From the NCBI RefSeq assembly GCF_046156265.1, contig NZ_JAWDIR010000011.1, positions 186,001-250,000 of the forward strand: a stretch of DNA of 64,000 nt, read 5' to 3'. Source of the stretch: CAMDHY01 sp046156265 (GTDB taxonomy: Bacteria; Pseudomonadota; Alphaproteobacteria; Rhizobiales; Segnochrobactraceae). The position numbers and the translations under genes are program-made. Below, in pieces: positions 33,907 to 43,188 of the stretch. Position 1 is the first letter of the stretch, and each line of letters begins with the position of its first letter. The notes under the pieces are model-generated. The model had not been told where the DNA came from. It saw only the letters and a program-made list of their open reading frames with translations, and made no database searches.

Positions 33907-34302
33907 TCAGGTGTAGCGGCCGCGCCGCTGCAGGACTTCGATCTTGTAGCCGTCGGGATCGTCGACGAAGAAGAACTTGGCGAGGGGTTTGCCTTCGAAG
34001 CCCATCTCCTTCACCGGCTTCGGCGACAGGCCGAGGCGCTCGAAGCGGGCGTGCTCGGCGTCGAGGTCGTCGACGACAAAGGCGATGTGGCCGTAGCCGT
34101 CACCGAGCTGGTACGGCTCGGAACGGTCCTTGTTGACGGTGAGCTCGACTTCGAAGTCGGCATCGGGGCTGCGCAGGTAGATCAGCACGAAGCCGCCGAA
34201 GTCGAAGCGGTCCGCGACCTTCAGCCCGAATGCCTTGTCGTAGAACTCGACCGAGCGGGCCTCTTCGAACACCCGGATCATCGAATGGATCGCCTTGGCC
34301 AT
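33907..34302 (-). CDS. gloA: Glyoxalase I family protein (lactoylglutathione lyase)
   Basis: A 131-residue vicinal-oxygen-chelate protein of normal GloA length. Two beta-alpha-beta-beta-beta modules are visible, with metal residues in the first (His6 in AIHSMIRV), then FEVELT, YGHIAFVVDD and DPDGYKIEVLQR. These match the His/Glu/His/Glu pattern of GloA enzymes, which convert the methylglyoxal-glutathione adduct to lactoylglutathione. It lies upstream of the GMC subunit genes on the same strand and may share a transcript. Other members of this superfamily cannot be wholly excluded. Confidence 0.8.
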   Translation of the reverse strand: MAKAIHSMIRVFEEARSVEFYDKAFGLKVADRFDFGGFVLIYLRSPDADFEVELTVNKDRSEPYQLGDGYGHIAFVVDDLDAEHARFERLGLSPKPVKEMGFEGKPLAKFFFVDDPDGYKIEVLQRRGRYT

Positions 34303-34598
34303 CGGCGGCGGACTCCTCTGCTACTGGAACGACGGAACGAGCCCGGCGGCGCCGGGCGGATGCGATCGGAGGACGGCGGCCGGCGACCGGCGCGCCGCGA
34401 CGCGCCGGCAGGCCGTGGCCGACCGGTCGGTGCCCGAAGTCCTCACCCGCAGCCGCATCCTGGTCCCCGCTCCGGCATCGTCCGAAAACGGTAGCCGAGC
34501 GCGGCGGGGGGCGGGTGGTAGGTCGCTACTACAGGGCCGGAGACGATGCCGGCCGATCTTTGCTCGGGCGGAACGGCGGCGCCGTCGGGCGTCGTCGG
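34303..34598. other. Intergenic region without recognisable gene
   Basis: This 296-base gap separates the glyoxalase from the RHH gene; both are read leftward. It is GC-rich and has open frames in several phases, but none looks like a protein. No terminator or promoter stood out. Confidence 0.4.
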
Positions 34599-34952
34599 CT
34601 ATTCGGCGGCGACGAGCGCCGGCATGGAGCGGGGTGAGCCGCTCGCGGCCGTGTGGGCCGGCGCAGCCTCACCCGAACAGGCGGGCCGCGTCCGCAGCTC
34701 GGTCGCGTAGACGAGGCAGGTGCAGCGGAGCAGCGAGGCGAAGTTCGAGACCTCGCCGTGCAGTTCCAGCACCTCGTCGTGCAGGGTAGAGGCGAAGCGG
34801 GCGACGCTCATGCCCTGGCTCGCGGCGATCTCCTCGAGCATCGCCCAGAAGGCGGCCTCGAGGCGGATCGAGGTGGAGTGGCCATTGAGGCGGATCGAGC
34901 GCGTCTGGCCTTCATAGGAGGCCGGATCCTGACCGGCGAAGATGCGGCACAC
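34599..34952 (-). CDS. Ribbon-helix-helix domain protein (RHH_4 type)
   Basis: A 117-residue protein. Residues 20-65 (SIRLNGHSTSIRLEAAFWAM to LEEIAASQGMSVARFASTL) carry the RHH_4 pattern, a beta-strand followed by two helices, found in many alphaproteobacterial regulators. The C-terminal tail from about residue 95 is Ala/Pro/Ser-rich. It stands alone, leftward, divergent from typA. Its target is unknown. Confidence 0.8.
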   Translation of the reverse strand: MCRIFAGQDPASYEGQTRSIRLNGHSTSIRLEAAFWAMLEEIAASQGMSVARFASTLHDEVLELHGEVSNFASLLRCTCLVYATELRTRPACSGEAAPAHTAASGSPRSMPALVAAE

Positions 34953-35132
34953 GGGGTTCCCCTCCCTCGGCTTTCCGTTTTCGGATTATTCCAATTCCAC
35001 GCCCGGCAGCGGCATTTGTAAAGCCGCAGCGCAGCACGACGACGGGCGGCCGGATCCGTCTCGTGGCGGCACCCTGTGCGCCTCGCTGCACGTCCTGCGA
35101 CGGTTGGTTGCGGCAATGGCTCCACACGGCCA

Positions 35133-35160
35133 TTGCCCGACGGTCGCCGATGGTTATATT
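35133..35160 (+). promoter_or_regulatory. Candidate sigma-70 promoter of typA
   Basis: TTGCCC (35133-35138) and TATATT (35155-35160) are separated by 16 bases and lie 58 bases upstream of the typA start. TATATT stands out in the GC-rich surroundings. Confidence 0.5.
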
Positions 35161-35218
35161 GCGCCGCAAAACAGGCAGCGGACCCGACGCATCCCCGGGC
35201 CCGCCTTTTGGTGTTTTC

Positions 35219-37042
<1,824 letters not shown>

Positions 37043-37078
37043 GCTGCGGCTTCTGTCGGAAAGACCCGGAGACTTTGG

Positions 37079-37110
37079 ACGGCGGCCCCAGTGGCCGCCG
37101 TTCTGCTTTC
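37079..37110 (+). terminator. Putative terminator between typA and the convergent SDR gene
   Basis: A perfect 9-bp stem (ACGGCGGCC / GGCCGCCGT) with a 5-base loop begins 37 bases after the typA stop and is followed by TCTGCTTTC. The T-tract is imperfect. It may serve both converging genes. Confidence 0.5.
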
Positions 37111-37146
37111 AGGGGTGCGCGCGGCGTCGCGGACAGAGCTTCCCCG

Positions 37147-37941
37147 TCAGGTCTTCCGCCGCCGCACCATCGAGCCCACCAGGGCCGTGACGAGGCGGCG
37201 TGGCAGCAGCCGCGGCACCACCGAGGCGACGGCAGTCGTCGTCTCGGCGAAGGCGATGCGGCGGCCGGCGAGCATCGCGGCGTAGCCGGCCTCGGCGACC
37301 ATGCGGGCATCGTGGCCACCGGGGATGGTGCGGCCGTCGGCGACGTAGCCGGCGGCGCTGTGGAATTCGGTGGCGGTGAGGCCCGGGCAGAAGGCGGTGA
37401 CGGTGACGCCTGAGCCGGCGAGCTCCTCCGACAGCGCCTCCGAGAACGACAGCAGGAAGGCCTTCGAGGCGGCGTAGACGGCCATGCCGGGGCCAGGCGC
37501 GAAGGCGACGATCGAGGCGACGTTGAGGACGCGGCCACGGCCGCGCGCCCGCATCGCCGGCAGGAAGCGCCGGCAGAGCGCCACCGGCACCTCGGCGTTG
37601 AGCCGCACCATCGCCGCGTCGAGGCCCGCCGGGCGGGCATCGAAGGCGCCGCCGCCGCCGAAGCCGGCGTTGTTGACGAGCACGTCGACAGCGAGCCCAT
37701 GTGATTCGATGGTTTCGGCGAGCGTATCGACGGCCCCGGGGGCGGTGAGGTCGAGCGGGACGGTCAGCACGCGGATGCCGTGCGCGGCTTCGAGTTCGGC
37801 CGCGAGAGCCGCAAGCCGGTCGGCGCGGCGGGCGACGAGCACGAGATCGCCACCGCGGGCGGCGTGAATGCGGGCGATCTCGCGGCCGATGCCGCTCGAG
37901 GCACCGGTAACGAGGGCGGTTCCGACATCGCGGCTCGGCAT
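37147..37941 (-). CDS. Short-chain dehydrogenase/reductase
   Basis: A 264-residue classical SDR. The cofactor motif is TGASSGIGREIA near the N-terminus, NNAG follows (VLVNNAGFGGG), and the catalytic Ser-Tyr-Lys is present (NVASIVA, then VYAASKAF). The start at 37941 has GGGAG with a 7-base spacer; the ATG at 37947 would sit directly on the ribosome site. Residues 195-215 (CPGLTATEFHSAAGY) are typical of the family. The substrate is unknown. It is a stand-alone gene opposite the GNAT. Confidence 0.9.
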   Translation of the reverse strand: MPSRDVGTALVTGASSGIGREIARIHAARGGDLVLVARRADRLAALAAELEAAHGIRVLTVPLDLTAPGAVDTLAETIESHGLAVDVLVNNAGFGGGGAFDARPAGLDAAMVRLNAEVPVALCRRFLPAMRARGRGRVLNVASIVAFAPGPGMAVYAASKAFLLSFSEALSEELAGSGVTVTAFCPGLTATEFHSAAGYVADGRTIPGGHDARMVAEAGYAAMLAGRRIAFAETTTAVASVVPRLLPRRLVTALVGSMVRRRKT

Positions 37942-38014
37942 GGACATCTCCCGCTTTCGGTCCCCATCGCCATGCCTCTTTACCCGCTGCCGCGACGCAC
38001 CGTAATCTTCCCCC

Positions 38015-38533
38015 ATGAAGACCGGCGCCCTCGCGATCAGACGTGCGTCGCCCGACGATGCGGGCGCGGTCGCCGACGTGCACGATTCCGCCTGGCGCAC
38101 CGCCTATCGCGGCATCCTGCCCGGCACCGAGCTCGAGCGGATGATCGCCCGGCGCGGGCCGAACTGGTGGGAGCGGGCGATCCGTCGCCGCGTGCCGGTG
38201 ATGCTGCTCGAGCACGGCCGCGAGGTGGCGGGCTACGTCACCTACGGCCAGAGCCGGGCGCGGGCGCTGCCCTTCCGCGGCGAGATCTACGAGATATATC
38301 TCCGGCCGGAGTACCAGGGGCTTGGCTTCGGCCGCGCGCTTTTCGCCTCGGCGAAGCAGGAGCTCGCGGCGCAGGGACGGCGCAGCGTCGTCGTCTGGGC
38401 GCTCGCCGACAACGAGCCGGCGGTGCGCTTCTACACCTCGCTCGGCGGCCGCGCCGTCGGCCGCTCGATGGACCGCATCGGCGAGAGCATCCTGCCGAAG
38501 CTCGCCTTCGGGTGGGCGCCGGCGCGGGGCTGA
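38015..38533 (+). CDS. GNAT family N-acetyltransferase
   Basis: A 172-residue acetyltransferase. The acetyl-CoA pyrophosphate loop is YQGLGFGRALF, followed by the NEPAVRFYTSLGGRAVGR region of motif B. IRRASPDDAGAVADVHDSAW at the N-terminus is the common start of the RimI-like branch. It is divergent from the SDR and 167 bases before ppa. The acceptor substrate is unknown. Confidence 0.9.
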   Translation: MKTGALAIRRASPDDAGAVADVHDSAWRTAYRGILPGTELERMIARRGPNWWERAIRRRVPVMLLEHGREVAGYVTYGQSRARALPFRGEIYEIYLRPEYQGLGFGRALFASAKQELAAQGRRSVVVWALADNEPAVRFYTSLGGRAVGRSMDRIGESILPKLAFGWAPARG

Positions 38534-38700
38534 GGGCGCGCGGCGGCGGCCGCCCGCGTGCGACATCTCGGCGGCGAACCGGACGGCGAATTGCCCCGTA
38601 GCGGAACGTGCGCTAGACGCGCACGGCCATTGTGCGGCGCACGCGCCCGGGCGCCGTGCCGCCGACAGACCCCGACACCGACTTCAGGCGAGGATCTTTG

Positions 38701-39243
38701 ATGCGTATCGACGCCGTTGCCACCGGCAACAAGCCGCCCAAGGACATCAACGTCATCGTCGAGGTGCCCGTCGGCGGCGAGCCGATCAAGTACGAGATGG
38801 ACAAGGAGGCCGGCGCGCTGGTCGTCGACCGCTTCCTCTACACGCCGATGCGCTATCCAGGGAATTACGGCTTCGTCCCGCACACGTTGTCGGACGACGG
38901 CGACCCGATCGACGTGGTGGTGGCGAGCACGCGGGCGATCATCCCCGGCGCCATCATCAACTGCCGCCCGATCGGCGTGTTGATCATGGAAGACGAGAAG
39001 GGCGGCGACGAGAAGGTCATCGCCGTGCCGTCGAACCACCTGACGCTCCGCTACGAGAAGGTGCGCTCCTACGAGGATATGCCGGAGATCACGATCAAGC
39101 AGATCGAGCACTTCTTCGAGCACTACAAGGATCTCGAGCCCGGCAAGTGGGTGAAGATCGTCAAGTGGGCTGGCGTCGACATCGCCGAGCAGATGATCGT
39201 CGAGGCGATCGAGCGGGCGAACGCGGCCAAGGCCGGGAAGTAG
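38701..39243 (+). CDS. ppa: Inorganic pyrophosphatase
   Basis: A family I soluble pyrophosphatase of 180 residues. The signature is SDDGDPIDVVV with Asp66, Asp68 and Asp71 binding magnesium; YPGNYGFVPHTL and KVIAVPSNH are other conserved blocks. The start at 38701 begins MRIDAVATGNKPP, the usual N-terminus in this group. It removes pyrophosphate made by biosynthesis, including the GlgC reaction. It is a single gene converging on the peptidase gene. Confidence 0.96.
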   Translation: MRIDAVATGNKPPKDINVIVEVPVGGEPIKYEMDKEAGALVVDRFLYTPMRYPGNYGFVPHTLSDDGDPIDVVVASTRAIIPGAIINCRPIGVLIMEDEKGGDEKVIAVPSNHLTLRYEKVRSYEDMPEITIKQIEHFFEHYKDLEPGKWVKIVKWAGVDIAEQMIVEAIERANAAKAGK

Positions 39244-39282
39244 GGGCCGGCAAGCAGGCCGGTTGCCAACGAGGCGGGTGGT

Positions 39283-39720
39283 TCAGTCGCCCGCCTCGAT
39301 CGCCTCCATGTCGTCGTCCGACAGGCCGAAATGGTGGCCGATCTCGTGGACGAGGACGTGGGTGACGATGGCGCCCAGCGTCTCCTCGTGCTCCGCCCAG
39401 TAGTCGAGGATGGGGCGGCGGTAGAGCCAGATGTGGTTGGGCATCCGCCCCGTCGGCAGCACGGCGGCGTCGTGGGCCATGCCGACGCCGACGAACAGGC
39501 CGAGGAGGTCGAACTCGCTCTCGAGACCGACCGCCTCCAGCGCCTCGGCGTCGGGAAACTCGTCGACGCGGAAGGTGATGTCGCCGGCGAGCCGCCGGAA
39601 GTCCTCCGGCAGCGCGGCGAAGGCCTCGGCGGCCAGCGCCGCGAGGTCGTCGAGACCCGGCGCCAGGCGTTCGCTCCAGGCGAAGGCGGTGCCCGGCACG
39701 CGCGGCACGCGGATGCTCAT
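39283..39720 (-). CDS. Zincin-like metallopeptidase (minimal gluzincin family)
   Basis: A 145-residue protein with the zinc motif HEIGHHFGLSDDDM at 125-138, the HExxH pattern of the small Zincin_1 proteins. The preceding PNHIWLYRRPILDYWAEHEE is also conserved in the family. Its start overlaps the dsbB stop as ATGA, so it is translationally coupled to dsbB. Peptidase activity is inferred from the motif; the biological substrate is not known. Confidence 0.88.
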   Translation of the reverse strand: MSIRVPRVPGTAFAWSERLAPGLDDLAALAAEAFAALPEDFRRLAGDITFRVDEFPDAEALEAVGLESEFDLLGLFVGVGMAHDAAVLPTGRMPNHIWLYRRPILDYWAEHEETLGAIVTHVLVHEIGHHFGLSDDDMEAIEAGD

Positions 39721-40274
39721 TGTGCGGCACTCCGGCGCTGCAGGCCGACGAAGGCGCCGGCGAGGGTGAGGAGGACGAGGGCTGCCGAGGCGACGGCGTT
39801 CCAGCCGGCGAAGGACAGCCCGAACATCCGCCACGAGGCCTCGGTGCAGCTGACGAGCTTCGTCGACTGGATCTGGGCGAGCAGGTTGCCGGCGCTCGTG
39901 GTGGTGGCGACGCCGCCGCCGCAGTCCGTCGGGCCGGGCCAGAACGCCCACTCGGCGCCGGCCTGGTAGACGCCGAGCGCCAGCCCGTAGGCGAAGACGC
40001 CAGCGGCGAGCACCAGCGCGATGCGAAGCACCGATAGGCGCGCACCGAGGCGGTGGGCGATCAGGCCGGCGGCGATCAGCGGCAGGCCGACATAATAGGG
40101 CACGCGCTGCTCGAGGCAGAGCGCACACGGGGCATAGCCGCCGATGAGCTGGAAGCCCCAGGCGGTGGCAATGGTGACGACGCCGAGGGCGAGGGCGAGC
40201 GCCCCGGCCAGCACCGGCACGGCGCGGCCGGAGCGGGCGCGGGGGGCGCTCTCGCCGGCGAGGGTGGTCGACAT
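39717..40274 (-). CDS. dsbB: Disulfide bond formation protein B
   Basis: A 185-residue inner-membrane protein with four hydrophobic segments (about 19-39, 60-76, 82-103 and 151-175). The first redox pair is CALC (Cys50, Cys53), and the second periplasmic pair is Cys118 and Cys143, the arrangement of DsbB, which reoxidises DsbA with quinone. It overlaps the metallopeptidase gene and follows the YqaA gene by 28 bases, so the three probably form an operon. Confidence 0.9.
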   Translation of the reverse strand: MSTTLAGESAPRARSGRAVPVLAGALALALGVVTIATAWGFQLIGGYAPCALCLEQRVPYYVGLPLIAAGLIAHRLGARLSVLRIALVLAAGVFAYGLALGVYQAGAEWAFWPGPTDCGGGVATTTSAGNLLAQIQSTKLVSCTEASWRMFGLSFAGWNAVASAALVLLTLAGAFVGLQRRSAAQ

Positions 40275-40302
40275 CGGTGTCCTCCGCGGGCCCGAAGGGG
40301 CC

Positions 40303-40884
40303 TCAGAACAGGTAGCGCGCCGCCACGAGGCCGCCGATCAGCACCAGGGCGACGATCGTGGTGACGAGCTTCAGGCGCCGCTCGATGAAGGCGCGGATCG
40401 GCTCGCCGTAGCGGCGCAGCAGCGCCGCCTCGAGGAAGAAGCGCGCCCCACGCGTGATGATCGACAGCGCCACGAACGCCAGGAAGTCGTAGCCGGCAAA
40501 TCCGGACGTGATCGTGACCACCTTGTAGGGGATCGGCGTCAGGCCCTTGATGAGGATGATCCAGGCGCCCCACTCGGCATAGGCGTGGCGGAACGCCTCG
40601 ACCTCGCCGCCATAGCCGTAGAGCTCGATCAGCCAGGTGCCGACGGAATCATAGAGCAGATAGCCGATCAGGTAGCCGAGCATGCCGCCGAGGACGGAGG
40701 TGATCGTGCACCAGGCGGCGAGCGCCCAGGCGCGTGCCCGGTCGGCGAGCACCATCGGGATCAGCAGCACGTCGGGCGGGATCGGGAAGAACGAGCTCTC
40801 GGAGAACGAGATGACGCCGAGGGCGGCCTTGGCATGACGGTGGCCGGCGAAGCTCATCGTCCAGTCGTAGAGGCGGCGCAGCAT
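40303..40884 (-). CDS. YqaA/DedA-like membrane protein (VTT domain)
   Basis: A 193-residue membrane protein with four to five hydrophobic segments. The SFSESSFFPIPPDVLLIPMV stretch is the conserved DedA/VTT re-entrant segment, and IKGLTPIPYKVVTITSGFAG is the second one. The start at 40884 removes 22 non-conserved residues. Such proteins are linked to phospholipid scrambling and envelope integrity; a specific role is not known. It is the first gene of the dsbB unit. Confidence 0.9.
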   Translation of the reverse strand: MLRRLYDWTMSFAGHRHAKAALGVISFSESSFFPIPPDVLLIPMVLADRARAWALAAWCTITSVLGGMLGYLIGYLLYDSVGTWLIELYGYGGEVEAFRHAYAEWGAWIILIKGLTPIPYKVVTITSGFAGYDFLAFVALSIITRGARFFLEAALLRRYGEPIRAFIERRLKLVTTIVALVLIGGLVAARYLF

Positions 40885-41062
40885 CCGATTCTCCGCGAGC
40901 CCCCGGCCCCAGGCGCGCCTGTCTAGACGAGCGGGACCAGCCTTGTCCACGCGGCGCGGCCGGGTGCGGGCACTGGTCGGCGCCCGCCGGAGCGCGCGGC
41001 CGTGATTTGACCCGCGCCCGCCGAAGCATCACGGTGCGCGCCGGCTGATTCAGGGGGATTTT

Positions 41063-41431
41063 ATGATCAAGCGCATCGTGATGGGATTGCTGCTCGGACT
41101 GGTGCTGGCGACGCCGGCGCTTGCCCTCGACCGCGGCGACTGGGTGCTCGGGCGGTGGCAGGGTGGCAAGTTCTGGTTCCCCGGCGTCGTCCAGCAGGCC
41201 GGCGGCGGTCAGGTCACCATCAAGTACGACGACGGCACGCGCGAGACGCTGCCGCGCAAGCTCGTGAAGCGCTACGACTGGTCGATCGGCACCCGCGTCG
41301 AGTGCGACTGGAAGGGCGGCGGCACCTGGTATCGCGGCAACATCGTCAAGCTCAACGGTGGCAACCTGACGGTCGCCTACGACGACGGCTCGCGCGAGCG
41401 CACGGTGACGGGGCGCTGCCGGTCGCGGTGA
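41063..41431 (+). CDS. Secreted small protein with two Tudor-like repeats
   Basis: A 122-residue protein with a Sec signal peptide (residues 1-21, ending ATPALA). The mature part is two tandem beta-rich repeats of about 48 residues, each with a hydrophobic strand, WYRG or FWFPG, and then V.YDDG.RE (IKYDDGTRETLP and VAYDDGSRERTV), resembling a Tudor/agenet-like fold. It is rich in Trp, Arg and Lys. The last 78 coding bases are duplicated downstream at 42215-42292. I do not recognise an established family. The periplasmic role is unknown. Confidence 0.75.
   Translation: MIKRIVMGLLLGLVLATPALALDRGDWVLGRWQGGKFWFPGVVQQAGGGQVTIKYDDGTRETLPRKLVKRYDWSIGTRVECDWKGGGTWYRGNIVKLNGGNLTVAYDDGSRERTVTGRCRSR
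41354..41431 (+). repeat. Direct repeat, copy 1 (3' end of the Tudor-like gene)
   Basis: The final 26 codons, starting at AAC for Asn in NGGNLTVAY and ending at the stop codon, are matched by 71 of 78 bases at 42215-42292. This is the intact copy. Confidence 0.9.
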
Positions 41432-41604
41432 GGGGCGGGGGTGGTGGCCACGGCTACGCTGCCCTCCCCATCCGTCTCATCATGGGTGGTCCTTGTCGGG
41501 AACGCGATAGCTGAGTCCGCGAAGATGCCGTCGCGGGCACGCCTCGTCGACTGGGGCGCGTAGCGCGGGGCAGCAGGGCGAGACGCGGGACACCGGAAGG
41601 CGAG

Positions 41605-42183
41605 ATGCTCAAGCGCTGGCTAGAAAGGCTCCTCCCGCCCAGGCAGCCCTGTGACGCAGAGGATCGGATAGCTCCTGCCGTCCGGCTGCTTGACCGTTCA
41701 GGCTACCCGGAGGGGGACATCATCTTCCTCGACGCCAGCGCAAGCGATGTTGCCCGTGCCGTCGAAGCTTGGGCTTGGCTGCTTCCGGATCAAACCACAA
41801 TCATTGCTGCTTCGGCGTTGGGCGACATCGTATTTGAAGACAAGGCCGGGGGCATCAAGCTGTTATCGCCTTCCCTGGATGCGGAAGTGTCGATGATCGC
41901 GCCTGACATGGGCGCATTCGATATATTGATGCTCGAAAAGGATTTCCGGGACGAGTGGTTCTTGACGGGCCTAATGGTCGGCGCGCGAAGGGCGGGGTTA
42001 ACTTTGCAGCCGGGGGAATGTTACTCTTTTCAGATCCCGCCAGTCCTGGGCGGAGAAATCTCCGTAGCCAACATGGTGAAGCTGCCGCTCGTGGCGCAGA
42101 TGGCTGTCGCCAGCCAAATCCACAGGCAAGTGAGCGAGATGAGCCCCGGTGATGAGGTCGCGGGAATCCGGGGAGTCGACTAG
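41605..42183 (+). CDS. DUF1851 (Tdi1 immunity-like) protein
   Basis: A 192-residue cytoplasmic protein with no signal peptide. The C-terminal part, CYSFQIPPVLGGEISVANM and then VASQIHRQV, is the hallmark of DUF1851, the C-terminal domain of Tdi1, the T6SS immunity protein of Agrobacterium against the DNase Tde1. Base composition is visibly lower in GC than the flanks (for example GATATATTGATG), suggesting acquisition from elsewhere. There is no effector or T6SS gene in the window. It is bracketed by the Tudor-like gene and a duplicated piece of it. Function as an orphan immunity protein is inferred. Confidence 0.75.
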   Translation: MLKRWLERLLPPRQPCDAEDRIAPAVRLLDRSGYPEGDIIFLDASASDVARAVEAWAWLLPDQTTIIAASALGDIVFEDKAGGIKLLSPSLDAEVSMIAPDMGAFDILMLEKDFRDEWFLTGLMVGARRAGLTLQPGECYSFQIPPVLGGEISVANMVKLPLVAQMAVASQIHRQVSEMSPGDEVAGIRGVD

Positions 42184-42214
42184 CGGGAAGTGCTTGCGCC
42201 GGCCGATGGGCTGC

Positions 42215-42292
42215 AACGCCGGCAACCTAACGATCGCCTACGACGACGGCTCGCGCGAGCGGACGGTTACGGGACGCTGCCGGTCGCGGTGA
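42215..42292 (+). pseudogene. Duplicated 3' fragment of the Tudor-like gene
   Basis: A 26-codon remnant (NAGNLTIAYDDG and on, ending CRSR and TGA) matching 41354-41431 at 71 of 78 bases; most changes are synonymous or conservative. It has no start codon or signal peptide and directly follows the DUF1851 gene by 31 bases, so it is a broken copy. The upstream part of the second copy appears replaced by the DUF1851 segment. Confidence 0.8.
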
Positions 42293-42320
42293 GGGGGCCG
42301 TGCGGGGCCCCCTATCTCGG

Positions 42321-42421
42321 GTCATTCCCGGCCTTGTGCCGGGAACCCATGCAACGCCGGCCAAATCACCGGCGCCGAGGCCGGGAGAGGGATGGGTTCC
42401 CGGCACAACGCCGGGAATGAC
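42321..42421. repeat. Palindromic intergenic repeat element
   Basis: GTCATTCCCGGCCTTGTGCC at the left and its near reverse complement at 42391-42421 (GATGGGTTCCCGGCACAACG, then CCGGGAATGAC) form an inverted repeat with arms of about 30 bp around a GC-rich centre. This type of palindrome is a common dispersed repeat in alphaproteobacteria. It lies at the right edge of the DUF1851 island, downstream of the convergent actR stop. Confidence 0.8.
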
Positions 42422-42579
42422 TGCGGAGGGGTGTGCGACGGGAGGGTTTGCGACAGCAGCCTCAGGCGCGTCGCGCAGTTCTACCGACGGACTGCCGGCA
42501 GTAGAGACCAGCAGCCGGCAGCAGAAACCCGCAGAGAACGGCCTCGCCGTTCCCTTACCTCGGCGCGCCCTCGCGCTCC

Positions 42580-43155
42580 TCACCGCGGGGCGCGTTTGGC
42601 CAGGATGCGCTGCAGGGTGCGGCGGTGCATGTTCAGGCGCCGGGCGGTCTCCGAGACGTTGCGGTCGCAGAGCTCGTAGACGCGCTGGATGTGCTCCCAG
42701 CGGACCCGGTCGGCCGACATCGGGTTTTCCGGCGGCAGCGCCTTGTCGTGCGGGTCGCGGTTCAGCGCCGCGACGATCTCGTCGGCGTCGGCGGGCTTGG
42801 CGATGTAGTCGATGGCGCCGAGCTTCACCGCGGTGACGGCGGTGGCGATGTTGCCGTAGCCGGTCAGCACGATGATCTTCACCTCCGGCCGCCGCTCGCG
42901 CAGGCGCTCGACGACGTCGAGGCCGTTGCCGTCGCCGAGCCGCATGTCGACCACGGCATAGTCCGGGGGCGAGGCGTCGACCTTGGCGATCGCTTCGGCC
43001 ACCGATTCGGCGATGTCCGTCTCGAAGCCCCGCTTCTCCATCGCCCGTGCCAGTCGCTGCACGAACGCCTTGTCGTCGTCGACGATGAGCAGCCGGCCTG
43101 CGCCGGTCGCCGTCTCGCCGACCGCCTTCGGGGCAGGGGCGGCCGTCTCCATCAC
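42580..43155 (-). CDS. actR: Redox response regulator ActR/RegA/PrrA
   Basis: A 191-residue regulator of global redox genes. The receiver domain (about 20-140) has phospho-acceptor Asp70 in VVDMRLGDG, and VLTGYGNIATAVTAVKLGA is highly conserved in RegA proteins. The C-terminal Fis-type helix-turn-helix ends SETARRLNMHRRTLQRILAK. It follows its kinase actS on the same strand. Known targets in relatives include respiration, nitrogen and carbon metabolism. Confidence 0.94.
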   Translation of the reverse strand: MMETAAPAPKAVGETATGAGRLLIVDDDKAFVQRLARAMEKRGFETDIAESVAEAIAKVDASPPDYAVVDMRLGDGNGLDVVERLRERRPEVKIIVLTGYGNIATAVTAVKLGAIDYIAKPADADEIVAALNRDPHDKALPPENPMSADRVRWEHIQRVYELCDRNVSETARRLNMHRRTLQRILAKRAPR

Positions 43156-43188
43156 TCGATCCTTCGTCCCGTCGAATATTTGCCGACG

